Positions 45,196 through 60,258 of a stretch of 64,000 nt of DNA are shown piece by piece; positions within the stretch are counted from its first letter, which is position 1; each line of letters opens with the position of its first letter. The translations under genes and the position numbers were made by a program. Where the stretch lies: contig NZ_JACIJF010000011.1 in NCBI RefSeq assembly GCF_014199255.1, positions 44,699 through 108,698 of the forward strand. The letters are read 5' to 3'. The notes under the pieces were generated by a model. It was not told where the DNA came from. It searched no databases and saw only the letters and a program-made list of their open reading frames with translations. Source of the DNA: Sphingomonas xinjiangensis (GTDB lineage Bacteria; Pseudomonadota; Alphaproteobacteria; Sphingomonadales; Sphingomonadaceae).

Positions 45196-46542
45196 ATGCC
45201 CGACTTTGACTATGACCTGTTCGTCATCGGCGCAGGGTCGGGCGGCGTGCGCGCCTCGCGCGTGTCGGCGGCGCATGGCGCGCGGGTGGCGGTGGCCGAG
45301 GAATACCGGGTCGGCGGCACCTGCGTCATTCGCGGCTGTGTGCCCAAGAAGCTGCTGATCTTCGGAGCGCATTTCGCCGAGGATCTGAAGGACGCGCGCC
45401 GCTTCGGCTGGGACGTCCCCGACTGCCATTTCGACTGGGCGACGTTGCGCGACAATGTGCTCGCCGATGTCGACCGGCTGAACGGACTGTACACCCAGAC
45501 GCTGCACAACAACCAGGTGGAGGTTTTCCAAGAGCGCGCGACGGTCAGCGGACCGAACGAAGTGACGCTCGCCAGCGGGCGCAAGGTATCGGCCAAGCAC
45601 ATCCTGATCGCCACCGGTGCGCACCCGTTGGTGCCTGCATTTCCGGGCAGCGAGTTGGGCATCACGTCGAACGAGGTGTTCCATATCGACAAGCTGCCAA
45701 AGCGCGTGCTGATCGCGGGCGGCGGGTACATCGCCAACGAATTCGCCGGCATCTTCAACGAACTGGGTAGCCATGTGACGCTGGTGAACCGCACCGACGT
45801 GATCCTGCGCGGCTATGATCACTCGATCCGGGACCGGCTGCTCCAGATCTCGATTACCAAGGGGATCGACTTCCGCTTCCATTCGGAATTCCGCAAGATC
45901 GAGCAGACCGAAGGCGGGGCGCTGCGTGTTGAGCTGAGCAAGTTCGAGCCGATCGAAGTCGATTGCGTGCTGTTCGCCACCGGGCGCGTGCCGAACACCA
46001 AGGGGCTGGGGCTGGAGGACGTCGGGGTGGAAATCGACGACATGGGCGCGATCAAGGTCGACGACGAGAACCGCTCCTCGGTCGACAGCATCTTCGCGGT
46101 GGGCGACGTCACCAACCGCGTGCAGCTGACACCCGTAGCGATCCGCGAGGGCCAGGCGTTTGCCGACACGATCTTTGGCAACAAGCCGCACAAGGTGGAT
46201 TACAGCTGCATCCCCAACGCGGTGTTCAGCCATCCGCCAATGGCGGGCGTCGGCATGACGGAGAGCGAGGCCAAGAACAAGCTGGGCTCGATCGCGGTGT
46301 ACCAGTCCGACTTCCGCGCAATGAAGAACGTGCTGGCCGACCGGAACGAGCGCGCGCTGTACAAGATGGTGTGCGAAGGCACGACCGGGCGCGTGGTGGG
46401 CCTGCACATGATCGGACCCGACGCGCCGGAGATCCTCCAGGCCGCGGCGGTGGCGGTGAAGGCCGGGCTGACCAAGGACGCGTTCGACCAGACCGTCGCG
46501 CTGCACCCCACGATGGCCGAGGAGCTGGTGCTGCTTAAATAG
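45196..46542 (+). CDS. gor: Glutathione-disulfide reductase
   Basis: This is a 448-residue flavoprotein. FAD-binding GAGSGGVRASRVSA, the redox-active disulfide GGTCVIRGCVPKKL, an NADPH-binding GGGYIANEFAGI region and the C-terminal LHPTMAEELVLL with the catalytic histidine are all present. It reduces glutathione disulfide with NADPH. The wording of the disulfide motif is typical of plant-like and alphaproteobacterial reductases. It follows the PhnA-like gene by 69 bases and converges with the symporter gene. Confidence 0.94.
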   Translation: MPDFDYDLFVIGAGSGGVRASRVSAAHGARVAVAEEYRVGGTCVIRGCVPKKLLIFGAHFAEDLKDARRFGWDVPDCHFDWATLRDNVLADVDRLNGLYTQTLHNNQVEVFQERATVSGPNEVTLASGRKVSAKHILIATGAHPLVPAFPGSELGITSNEVFHIDKLPKRVLIAGGGYIANEFAGIFNELGSHVTLVNRTDVILRGYDHSIRDRLLQISITKGIDFRFHSEFRKIEQTEGGALRVELSKFEPIEVDCVLFATGRVPNTKGLGLEDVGVEIDDMGAIKVDDENRSSVDSIFAVGDVTNRVQLTPVAIREGQAFADTIFGNKPHKVDYSCIPNAVFSHPPMAGVGMTESEAKNKLGSIAVYQSDFRAMKNVLADRNERALYKMVCEGTTGRVVGLHMIGPDAPEILQAAAVAVKAGLTKDAFDQTVALHPTMAEELVLLK

Positions 46543-46567
46543 CGGCACCAGCCGGGCGAGCTGCCCT

Positions 46568-47836
46568 TTATCGCTGGTGGGCGAGCAGTTCGTCTTGGTT
46601 ATCGCGGGGCACAGCACCGGCCCGGCGCGACAGCCAGATACTGGTCGCGAGATCCCAAGTGACGTTGCCGACGGTGCGCATGATGTCGGGCAGCGTTTCA
46701 ACCGCGACCAGCAGCCCCAAGGGCGTGATCGGCGCGCCAATGGTCGCGGCCACAGGGGAAATCGCACTGACATAGCTCACGGTGCCGGGCAGGCTGACCG
46801 ACCCGAGCGACGTGAGCGTCGCGACCACCGCGCCCACGGCGAGCGTGGTGGGATGCAACGGCACGCCGAACCAAGTGGCGACATAGATCGCCACTGCAAA
46901 GTTCATCGCCGGGCCGGTAGCGCGGAAGATTGCGACGGCAAGCGGCATGGTGACGCCCGACACGGCCACTGGCACGCCGACGCCGCTCGCGCCTTCGATC
47001 ATCACGGGCAGCGTTGCCAATGACGACTGGGTGCTGATCGCCACCGCCTGGCTGGGTAAAGCCGCGCGGACATAGCGGCCCAGGCCGATGCGGCCGCCGA
47101 TCACGGCCGCGGGATAGGCGAGCAGCGTGATGACCAGCCCGACGCTTGAGACGATCAGGATGTAGTGGAGCAGCGCGCCGAACGCGCCAGTGCCCGCCTT
47201 CGCGCCGACCACCAGCGCGAGCGCAAACACGCCCACCGGGCCGATCCACAGCACCCAATCGATCACCACCAGCATGACGTCACGCACGGCGACGAAGAAG
47301 CTGGTCAGCAGCGTGCGCGCCTCCTGCCCCACCCGGGTGATCGCAAAGGCGAAGATCAGCGCGAAGATGATCAGCGACAGGAACGCGTTCTCCGCCGCGG
47401 CCTTGACGATGTTGGCGGGGATCACCGCTGCTAGGAATTCGCCGAGCGGCGGCACGGAGCCGATCTTCTCAGCGCCGGCCAGCGCGGCGCGCAGGCTGGC
47501 GGCCGATCCCTGCGGCAGCGGCGCGATCTGGAGGAACAGCGGAGTGAGCAGCGCCGCAGCGACGGCCGAGAGGAAGAGCAGCACGACGTAGAGCGCGATC
47601 GCCCGGCCGGCCAGCCGCCCGGCCTGCGCCGCTTCCGCCGTCGCGGTGACGCCGGTGATCAGCAGCGCGACGACCAGCGGCACGATCGTCATCTGCAAGC
47701 CATTCAGCCAAGCCTGTCCGACCGGCTGCGCCCAGGCGGCGGCGGCGAGCGCTCCTTGCGGCGAATAGGCCGCCAACATGGCGCCGATCGCCAATCCGGC
47801 CAGCAACGAAAGAAGAATGCGGGTGGGTTGCGACAT
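46568..47836 (-). CDS. Dicarboxylate/amino acid:cation symporter (DAACS family)
   Basis: This is a 422-residue membrane protein with about eight spans and two reentrant loops. The serine-rich [12 protein letters not shown] in the first loop and the SLPGTVSYV segment in the second match GltP/DctA-type transporters, which couple Na+ or H+ to uptake of glutamate, aspartate or C4-dicarboxylates. The exact substrate is uncertain because the NMDGT-type motif is replaced by GPAMNFAVA. It is divergent from glmM, with a 71-base gap. Confidence 0.87.
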   Translation of the reverse strand: MSQPTRILLSLLAGLAIGAMLAAYSPQGALAAAAWAQPVGQAWLNGLQMTIVPLVVALLITGVTATAEAAQAGRLAGRAIALYVVLLFLSAVAAALLTPLFLQIAPLPQGSAASLRAALAGAEKIGSVPPLGEFLAAVIPANIVKAAAENAFLSLIIFALIFAFAITRVGQEARTLLTSFFVAVRDVMLVVIDWVLWIGPVGVFALALVVGAKAGTGAFGALLHYILIVSSVGLVITLLAYPAAVIGGRIGLGRYVRAALPSQAVAISTQSSLATLPVMIEGASGVGVPVAVSGVTMPLAVAIFRATGPAMNFAVAIYVATWFGVPLHPTTLAVGAVVATLTSLGSVSLPGTVSYVSAISPVAATIGAPITPLGLLVAVETLPDIMRTVGNVTWDLATSIWLSRRAGAVPRDNQDELLAHQR

Positions 47837-47907
47837 GCTCGCCCTTTGAGGTTTTCGCCGCTATCACGACGGGCAGAGATTTCGACAAGGGCGTGAGAAC
47901 GCGACGT

Positions 47908-49248
47908 ATGGCAAGAAAATATTTCGGTACCGACGGAATCCGGGGCGCCACCAACTCCGCCAACATGACTGCCGCGATGGCGATGAAGGTCGGCATGGCA
48001 GCAGGATGCCACTTCCTGCGCGGCGCGCATCGCCACCGGGTAGTGATCGGAAAGGACACGCGCCTGTCGGGCTATATGCTGGAAAACGCGATGGTGGCGG
48101 GCTTCACCAGCGTCGGCATGGATGTGGTACTGGTGGGACCGATGCCCACCCCCGCGGTGGCGATGCTGACTCAATCGATGCGCGCCGACATGGGCGTCAT
48201 GATCTCGGCCAGCCACAATCCCTATGCCGACAATGGCATCAAGCTGTTCGGCCCCGACGGTTTCAAGCTGTCTGATGCCGACGAACTTGCGATTGAGACA
48301 CTGATCGACGGTGACGTGCAGCTTGCCCCGTCCAGCGAGATCGGCCGCGCCCGGCGCGTGGACGACGCACAGGGGCGCTACATCCACTTCGCCAAATCCA
48401 CGTTCCCGGAAAATCTGCGGCTCGACGGGCTCAAGATCGTCATCGATTGCGCGAACGGCGCCGCTTATCAGGTAGCGCCTTCCGCCCTGTGGGAGCTAGG
48501 CGCGGAGATCATCGCGATCGGCGTCACGCCCAATGGCAAGAACATCAATGATGGCGTCGGGTCCACCGCGCCTCAGACGCTGTGCGAGACGGTGGTGGCT
48601 TCCGGCGCGCATATCGGCATCGCGCTGGATGGCGACGCCGACCGCCTGATCGTCGTCGACGAGACCGGCAAGGTGGTTGATGGCGACCAGCTGATGGCGC
48701 TGATCGCCGGCGGCTGGGCACGCCAGGGGCGCCTGGCGGGTGGTGGGCTGGTTGCGACAGTGATGTCCAATCTGGGCCTGGAGCGGCATCTCTCAGCACA
48801 GGGGCTAGGGCTGATCCGCACCAGCGTGGGCGACCGCCACGTGCTCGAGAAGATGCGCAGTTCGGGCTACAATGTGGGCGGCGAGCAATCGGGGCACATC
48901 ATCCTGTCCGATTACGCCACCACCGGCGACGGGCTGGTCGCCGCGCTGCAGGTGCTGGCCGAGCTCGTCCGCGCCAAGGCGCCGGCCAGCGAAGTGCTGC
49001 ACCGCTTCGACCCCCTGCCCCAGTTGCTGAAGAATGTGCGCTTTGCCGGCGGCAAGCCGCTGGACGATGCTCGCGTCAAAGACGTGATCGCGGCGGCGGA
49101 AGCGGAACTCGACGGCAGCGGCCGGCTGGTCATCCGCGCATCAGGCACCGAGCCGGTGATCCGCGTGATGGCCGAGGGCGACGACCGGGCCCAGGTCGAA
49201 TCCCTTGTGGACCGGATCTGCGACGCCGTGCGCCAGGCTGCGGCCTGA
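47908..49248 (+). CDS. glmM: Phosphoglucosamine mutase
   Basis: This is a 446-residue enzyme. The phosphoserine motif [18 protein letters not shown], the metal-binding DGDADR and a phosphate-binding [12 protein letters not shown] near the end are intact, in the order of the alpha-phosphohexomutases; the YFGTDGIRG start is specific for GlmM. It makes glucosamine-1-phosphate for UDP-GlcNAc and cell-wall synthesis. The ATG at 47908 is preferred over one five codons upstream. The stop overlaps the next start (TGATG). Confidence 0.96.
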   Translation: MARKYFGTDGIRGATNSANMTAAMAMKVGMAAGCHFLRGAHRHRVVIGKDTRLSGYMLENAMVAGFTSVGMDVVLVGPMPTPAVAMLTQSMRADMGVMISASHNPYADNGIKLFGPDGFKLSDADELAIETLIDGDVQLAPSSEIGRARRVDDAQGRYIHFAKSTFPENLRLDGLKIVIDCANGAAYQVAPSALWELGAEIIAIGVTPNGKNINDGVGSTAPQTLCETVVASGAHIGIALDGDADRLIVVDETGKVVDGDQLMALIAGGWARQGRLAGGGLVATVMSNLGLERHLSAQGLGLIRTSVGDRHVLEKMRSSGYNVGGEQSGHIILSDYATTGDGLVAALQVLAELVRAKAPASEVLHRFDPLPQLLKNVRFAGGKPLDDARVKDVIAAAEAELDGSGRLVIRASGTEPVIRVMAEGDDRAQVESLVDRICDAVRQAAA

Positions 49249-49472
49249 TGCTGGCGATGCGTCCGGACTGCGAACGCTGCGGCACCGACCTGCCGGCGGA
49301 TGAAGCCGGCGCGTTTATCTGTTCGTTCGAATGCACCTTTTGCGCGGACTGCACCGACGCGCTGGACGACACCTGTACGAATTGCGGCGGCGAGCTGCTC
49401 GACCGGCCGGCGCGAGTGGGCCAGGCGCTGAAAGGCAATCCCGCGTCCACCGAACGCAAGTTCAAAGGCTGA
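49248..49472 (+). CDS. DUF1272 family zinc-binding protein
   Basis: This is a 74-residue protein with four CxxC-like pairs (CERC, CTFC, CTNC and the CSFEC stretch) typical of DUF1272, presumably binding zinc. Function is unknown. The start codon lies in the glmM stop (TGATG), and three bases separate its stop from thiD, so it is part of a glmM-DUF1272-thiD-rnhB run. A start three codons further in is less like the family. Confidence 0.88.
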   Translation: MLAMRPDCERCGTDLPADEAGAFICSFECTFCADCTDALDDTCTNCGGELLDRPARVGQALKGNPASTERKFKG

Positions 49473-49475
49473 GAC

Positions 49476-50625
<1,150 letters not shown>

Positions 50626-50633
<8 letters not shown>

Positions 50634-51255
50634 CCTCAAGTTCGAACGAAAATACAAGCGCTTGCATAAGGGGCTGGTGGCCGGCGTCGACGAGGCCGGG
50701 CGCGGGCCGCTGGCCGGGCCGGTGGTCGCCGCGGCCGTGGTGCTCGATCCCAAGTGCATTCCCGAGGGCATCGACGATTCCAAGGTGCTGAACGCCGCCA
50801 AGCGCGCCGATCTGTGCGCGCAGTTGCTCGCCTGCGCAAAGGTGGGCGTCGGCATTGCCAGCGTCGAAGAGATCGACACGATCAACATTTTCTGGGCCAC
50901 GATGCTGGCAATGCACCGCGCAGTCGACGCGCTCGGCTTCCGCCCCGCCTTTGTGCTGGTCGACGGCAATCGCTGTCCGGACTGGGATCATCAGAGCCAG
51001 GCGGTGGTGAGCGGCGACGCGCTGTGCCTGTCGATCGCCGCGGCATCCATCGTCGCCAAGCACCGCCGCGACTGCATCATGACCGAACTCGACGCGGTGC
51101 ATCCCGGCTATGGCTGGAAGTCGAACAAGGGCTATGGCGCCAAGGTCCATCAAGAGGCGCTACGCAGCCTGGGGCCGACGCCGCACCATCGCCGCAGCTT
51201 TGCACCCGTAGCGCAGGCCGAACTGGACTTCGGCTCGGCGATCGCGGCGGAGTAG
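50626..51255 (+). CDS. rnhB: Ribonuclease HII
   Basis: This is a 209-residue enzyme with GVDEAGRGPLAGPVVAAAV carrying the first two catalytic acids, VDGNRCP with the third, and SIAAASIVAKHRRD with a fourth-acid region. It removes ribonucleotides from DNA. The ATG at 50626 overlaps the stop of the ThiD-VOC gene by eight bases, and the frame extends twenty codons upstream without homology. It converges with an MFS gene after seven bases. Confidence 0.95.
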
Positions 51256-51262
51256 CCAGGCC

Positions 51263-52882
51263 TCAGTTAATCTTGTCGAGCTGCTTGAGCAGATCGTCGA
51301 AGCTGGCGTCGGGTTCGGGCTCACGGAAGCTGGCGTCGAGCGCGGTGGCCATGGCGGTCGCGCCGAAGCCCAGGCGGCGCTTGGTGCTTTCCAGCAGCGC
51401 GAAGATCGACACGCGCTTACCCTGGCGCGCGCGGATCAGGTCGCCGCCCGGGAACGCCACGCCGATGCGCAGCCCCGCGACCGATGACGCGTTGCGCAGC
51501 GTGCGGCGTGCGGAGGTCCAGACATGGCCGACCACTTCGCGCCCTTCGACGGCGCCGGGCTCTTGGACGATCGTCAGGCGGTGCAGCGTGTAGAGGCCGA
51601 GCAGCGCAGAGAGCAGGAAGAAGAACTCCCAATGGGTGAATACCAGGCCGAACAGCGCATTCGTGCCGCTGGGGCTCACCCATTCCAGATTGAGGCGTAG
51701 CTGGCGCTTGGCGAAGAAGTCTGCCGCCCAGCCGCCGATGATCGGCGCCGAGCCGGCGGCGACGGCACTTATCAGTGCGTTGGCCGCCATGTAGCTGGTG
51801 GCGATCCCCTCCGGGCTGAGCTTCATGACGATGTTCCCTGATGCCAGCCCCACCCCGGCGCTCGCCGCGCCCATGACGATGTGCAGCAGGATCAGATAGG
51901 CCGCGCGGCCAGCCATGCCATCGATGTTGCTGGTGAAGGCCATGCCCGCGATGCACAGGATGAACAGGGGCGTCGCCACCGACAGCACCGACTTGTTGGC
52001 GAAGCGGTCGCTCAGCTGGCCCCACCCGCGCACGACGCTGACGCTTGCGAGCTGGCTAACCACCGTGAGGATCAGCACGAAGCTCATCGAGAAGCCGAGT
52101 TCGCGGACGAAATAGACGGTGAAGAAGGGCGTCGCCAGGTTCACCGCGAACTGCCAGCTGGCGAGATAGCGCAGCATGTTGCGGAAGTTGCGGTCCTTGA
52201 GCGGCTGAAGCAGCAGCTTGTAGAGCGAGGCGGTAGGACCCCCCTGGGGCATCTGCGGCTCGGGCACCATTGCAAGGAAGGCAGTGCTGATCAGCCCGAA
52301 CACGAACCCGACCAGATACAGGCTGGAATAGATGCGGTCGCCCAGCGCGTGCGATCCGCTGGTCCATTCCAGCGCCACCGCCGCCGCGACGGTTGCGAAC
52401 GTGCTCACCAGCGTGCCGTACACGCCGCGGCGGGCGAAGAATTGGCCGAGGCGCTCAGGCGGCAGCAAGTCGCGCATCCAGCTATTCCAGCTGCACGCGC
52501 CCACCGCGTTGAGGCCATAGTGGAGCAGCGCGGCGGTGAGCAGCACGCCGGCGGCGACGTCTCGGTCGGGAATGAAGGGCACCGCGGCATAGGTCGGCAG
52601 CGCGAGGCGCGCAAAGAAGACACAGGTAACCGAGATCAGCCGGCGGCGGCGGAGGCGCTCGACCAGCTTCACGGTGGGCGCTTGGAGAATCTGCGTGAGC
52701 AGCGGGATGGCGGCGAGCAGGCCGATCTCGCTGTTGGTTGCGCCGATATGGATCGCCAGCGCCAGCAGCACCACGCCGCTGTTCAGCGCGCCGATCGCCG
52801 TGGCGGCGGCAGCATCGATCAGCAGGTTGCGGGCGGCCCGCTCGCGTTCCTGGGGACTGATCGAGGGTTGCGGTGCCAGCAT
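51263..52882 (-). CDS. MFS transporter
   Basis: This is a 539-residue membrane protein with about twelve spans and a soluble C-terminal extension of about 90 residues that ends in acidic, coil-forming sequence (EPDASFDDLLKQLDKIN). The middle loop between the two six-helix halves is long. The repertoire of substrates of MFS proteins is broad, and no drug- or sugar-specific motif is clear. The start at 52882 omits 25 upstream codons. It converges with rnhB. Confidence 0.85.
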   Translation of the reverse strand: MLAPQPSISPQERERAARNLLIDAAAATAIGALNSGVVLLALAIHIGATNSEIGLLAAIPLLTQILQAPTVKLVERLRRRRLISVTCVFFARLALPTYAAVPFIPDRDVAAGVLLTAALLHYGLNAVGACSWNSWMRDLLPPERLGQFFARRGVYGTLVSTFATVAAAVALEWTSGSHALGDRIYSSLYLVGFVFGLISTAFLAMVPEPQMPQGGPTASLYKLLLQPLKDRNFRNMLRYLASWQFAVNLATPFFTVYFVRELGFSMSFVLILTVVSQLASVSVVRGWGQLSDRFANKSVLSVATPLFILCIAGMAFTSNIDGMAGRAAYLILLHIVMGAASAGVGLASGNIVMKLSPEGIATSYMAANALISAVAAGSAPIIGGWAADFFAKRQLRLNLEWVSPSGTNALFGLVFTHWEFFFLLSALLGLYTLHRLTIVQEPGAVEGREVVGHVWTSARRTLRNASSVAGLRIGVAFPGGDLIRARQGKRVSIFALLESTKRRLGFGATAMATALDASFREPEPDASFDDLLKQLDKIN

Positions 52883-52976
52883 CAAAAGGTCCGTATCGCC
52901 GCGTGGATGGGCGGACAACCGGGGCGGAGGCGAAGCGTTCCGTATCTTCACGCCCAATGGATTGCCAGCGGCGGCT

Positions 52977-53648
52977 CTAGTGATCGAGCTTTTCGTAATC
53001 AGCGGGTGGCGGAATGCCCTCCATCCGTTCAGAAAGCAGCGGGCGGAAGCTGGGGCGGCTTTTCATGCCGATATACCAGCGCTTAGCCTGTTCGTGGCTC
53101 TTCCAGTCGATGCCGCCAAGATAGTCGGCGATCGAGATCTGCGCGGCGGCCGCGAGGTCGGCAAGGCTCATCGTCGCGCCGCCGATCCAGGTACGGTGAT
53201 CGAGCAGGTAGTCTATATAGTCGAGATGCCCGACCGCCGCCTTCATCGCGGCGCGCAGCACCTGGCCATCGGGCGACTGCTTGTACACCAACCGCTTGAG
53301 CATGCGTTCCTGCAACAGCGGCGCGGTGATCTCGCTGAAGAACTGGGTGTCGAACCAAAGGGTCAGCCGGCGGATCTCGGCGCGGTCGACCGCCGTGCCG
53401 TTGAGCATCGCGGCTTTGTCGACGGTTTCCTCAAAGAACTCGCAAATCACCGAAGAGTCGATCAGCGTCACGCCGCGTTCGGTGTCGACCATCACCGGCA
53501 CCTGCCCGGCCGGGTTCAGGTCCATGAACTCGTCGCGGCGCATCCAGGGGGATTCGCGCACAGGCTCGTACGCCACGCCCTTTTCGCCCAGCAGCAGGCG
53601 AACCTTACGCGAAAAGGGGCATAGCGGGAATTGAAGAAGCTGCCACAT
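52977..53648 (-). CDS. Glutathione S-transferase family protein
   Basis: This is a 223-residue two-domain protein. The N-terminal thioredoxin-fold has CPFSRKVRLLLGEKG near the active site and NPAGQVPVMVD with the cis-proline, followed by the helical domain with the YLGGIDW region. GST relatives conjugate or reduce glutathione adducts; cysteine at the active site suggests an omega- or beta-like thiol transferase. It is 94 bases upstream of the MFS gene on the same strand, separately regulated or co-transcribed. Confidence 0.88.
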   Translation of the reverse strand: MWQLLQFPLCPFSRKVRLLLGEKGVAYEPVRESPWMRRDEFMDLNPAGQVPVMVDTERGVTLIDSSVICEFFEETVDKAAMLNGTAVDRAEIRRLTLWFDTQFFSEITAPLLQERMLKRLVYKQSPDGQVLRAAMKAAVGHLDYIDYLLDHRTWIGGATMSLADLAAAAQISIADYLGGIDWKSHEQAKRWYIGMKSRPSFRPLLSERMEGIPPPADYEKLDH

Positions 53649-53694
53649 GCGGCTCTATTGAGCCGCAGCGCGCGGCGCGTCCAGCGCTTCTAGA

Positions 53695-54114
53695 TCAATT
53701 ATCGGTGGCGAGCATCGCAGTGAACGGGGCTAGCGCTGCCTGGAGGCGCGCAGCGGTGCGGCCAAGCTCATCGCCCATCGCCAGCGCGTCGTTGGCGACC
53801 GCCCCCGCAGTCCGGACTGCGTTTCGGGTACCGGCGTGCAGCTTGGCCTGGAAGTGCGGGTCGCGGCGGCGCTGGACGTCGCCCAGCGTGTCGGCGGGCC
53901 GCACATCGCCCTCCGGATCAACATAGCGCGCGATCGGCCCGACACGGGTGTCGAGTACGATGCCGGCGATCTGATCGACCATCATCGCCACGCCTTCCTG
54001 CACCAGCGGGTTGCTGAGCGCACGGGCCGCGGCTTCGGCTTTAGTGTCAGTCTGGGCGGCGGCGGGCGCGGCGATCCCGCAAAGCGCTGCGGCGGCGATG
54101 AAAAGGGGACGCAT
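53695..54114 (-). CDS. Secreted hypothetical protein
   Basis: This is a 139-residue protein with a signal peptide (cleavage near AAPAAAQ, residue 21). The mature part is helical, rich in alanine and arginine, with a VDPEGDVRPADTLGDVQRRRD stretch split by acidic residues, and no membrane segment or cysteine. The family was not recognised. It lies between GST and gltB on the same strand and probably has its own promoter, because 132 bases separate it from gltB. Confidence 0.6.
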   Translation of the reverse strand: MRPLFIAAAALCGIAAPAAAQTDTKAEAAARALSNPLVQEGVAMMVDQIAGIVLDTRVGPIARYVDPEGDVRPADTLGDVQRRRDPHFQAKLHAGTRNAVRTAGAVANDALAMGDELGRTAARLQAALAPFTAMLATDN

Positions 54115-54246
54115 GTCATTCTCCCGAGTCGGCAGGATGGCATATATATCAATTACAGCAGCTTAGCAGCCGATGAACGGGGAGCGGAAAGTTGCCCCCC
54201 ATTCTTCTTTGTCACCTCCTGGCCCTGAGCCGGGATGACGCCTTAG

Positions 54247-58755
<4,509 letters not shown>

Positions 58756-58793
58756 GGCAATTGTCCTAAGGCGCAGGGTCGGGCGAGTGCGGA

Positions 58794-59561
58794 TCAATCC
58801 TCCGCGTCTTCCGCCTCCGCTGCCGGTTCCGGGTCGGTCTTGAGCGTGTCGGCAGGAACGCCGAGCAGCGTGGCGAGCTTGGCACGCTCGGCAGGCGTCA
58901 GGTCGCTGTTGCTGCGCGGCTTGGGCAGGGCGGCGACTGCCGCTTCGGCCTTGGCCATCATGTCGGGCATGCGCTTGGTCATTTCCGGGACCATGTCGGA
59001 CATGATCTTCATCATCTCCGGGTCCATGAAGAGCTGGAGCGACTTGAGCGCATAATGCGCACCCGCCGGGGTCGCGAAGAAGCGGTCCATCTCCGCTAGC
59101 TCGGCGGGAACGAACTCACGGGCATAGGCTCGCGAAAGGCCTTCGCGCATCGCCGGCTCCATGTTCGTCATGATCTCGGTCATGCCGCCCATCATCGCGT
59201 CGGTGCTGCGCTTCAGCCGGTCCCGCCAGTGCGGGTCATAGATCGCCATGACCTGCTCGATCGTGCCGGTGCCCAGGGTGCTGGCCTCCTCGGCGGTGAT
59301 GCCGCTCAGCCGGGCAAGTTCCTGCACCGGCAGCTGGCCCATCGACTGCGTCATGCTGTCCATCAGCGGACCCATGCTCTGGTCCATCATCCGCTTATAG
59401 GTACCCGGGGGCATCAGCCGGGCCACTACTTGCCGGGCTGCGCTCAAGCGGGCGGGGTCCACCGGGGCCGTGACGGGTTTGGGCGCGGTCTGCGCGGCAG
59501 CGCTAGTGGTGCCGATCGCCAGCGCGGCGGCGATGGCCAGCATCTTGTCGACGCGGATCAC
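58794..59561 (-). CDS. DUF2059 domain secreted protein (copy 2)
   Basis: This is a 255-residue protein with a signal peptide (TTSAAAQ cleavage, about residue 24) and a DUF2059 helical domain from about residue 95 with YAREFVPAELAEMDRFFATPAG wording. The end is acidic. DUF2059 function is unknown. The start is GTG at 59561, overlapping the stop of the other DUF2059 gene (GTGA); an ATG at 59543 is possible. It lies 38 bases upstream of gltB, so it could be part of the glt operon. Confidence 0.8.
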   Translation of the reverse strand: MIRVDKMLAIAAALAIGTTSAAAQTAPKPVTAPVDPARLSAARQVVARLMPPGTYKRMMDQSMGPLMDSMTQSMGQLPVQELARLSGITAEEASTLGTGTIEQVMAIYDPHWRDRLKRSTDAMMGGMTEIMTNMEPAMREGLSRAYAREFVPAELAEMDRFFATPAGAHYALKSLQLFMDPEMMKIMSDMVPEMTKRMPDMMAKAEAAVAALPKPRSNSDLTPAERAKLATLLGVPADTLKTDPEPAAEAEDAED

Positions 59562-60247
59562 GGCTTCTTACCCTTCAGGAACTGCGCGGCGGACTGGGCG
59601 GCGAGCGTCTTCATCCGGGCTTCGTTGGCGGCGATCAGGCGCGCCGACCAAGCCTGGCTGGCGGCAGTGATCTTGGGGTTAAGTGTTTGAAGTTTCTGCG
59701 CTGCCGGGCTGCCGCCGAACGCCATCAGCGCGGGATAGTCCTCGGGCGTCAGCGAGCCCATCAGCGACGCCATCGCGGCCTGCTGCATCTGTTCCTGGCT
59801 TTGATCGGGCTTGTCGCCGATCGAGCGGTACATCTGCGCGGCGACCTTGCGCCCGGTGGGGCTTTCCAGGAACGTGCGGGCGGTGCCGATTTCGGCAGCG
59901 GTCATGTCTGCCTGGATCAGCCGCGCCACGTCGCTGCGCAGCGAGGGCAATTCGCCCTTCATGACCTTCAGGAACTCGGCGCGGACCTGACCCGCGACAT
60001 GCTCCTTCATTCCTGGATTGGCGGCGTACAGCTTCTGCGTGGCCGGATCGCCCGCCAACTGCTGCTCCATGCCATAGGTAAAGGAGCGGCTGGCGACGTC
60101 GGTCATCGCCGCGTCGCTCAGCATCACGCCGACCAGCCGGTCGGCCTCTGCCTTGGCGCTCGCCGCCTGAACAACGGGATGCGCCAGCGCGGGCATCGGC
60201 GCGAGTGCGGCGGTGCCCAGCAACAGGGCGACGAACACGGTCTTCAT
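59558..60247 (-). CDS. DUF2059 domain secreted protein (copy 1)
   Basis: This is a 229-residue protein with a signal peptide (MPALAHP cleavage, about residue 22) and a DUF2059 helical domain containing TAAEIGTARTFLESPTGRKVA. It is a diverged paralogue of the gene immediately downstream, and the pair is translationally coupled by a GTGA overlap. It begins 11 bases after gltD, with an AAGGAACC ribosome site. A role in nitrogen metabolism is suggested only by position; the proteins themselves look periplasmic. Confidence 0.8.
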   Translation of the reverse strand: MKTVFVALLLGTAALAPMPALAHPVVQAASAKAEADRLVGVMLSDAAMTDVASRSFTYGMEQQLAGDPATQKLYAANPGMKEHVAGQVRAEFLKVMKGELPSLRSDVARLIQADMTAAEIGTARTFLESPTGRKVAAQMYRSIGDKPDQSQEQMQQAAMASLMGSLTPEDYPALMAFGGSPAAQKLQTLNPKITAASQAWSARLIAANEARMKTLAAQSAAQFLKGKKP

Positions 60248-60258
60248 GGTGGGTTCCT

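Noticed and set aside
46554..46569. GGGC-GAGCT-GCCC hairpin between gor and the symporter gene
   Set aside because: The stem has only four base pairs and a short TTT run, too weak to call a terminator.
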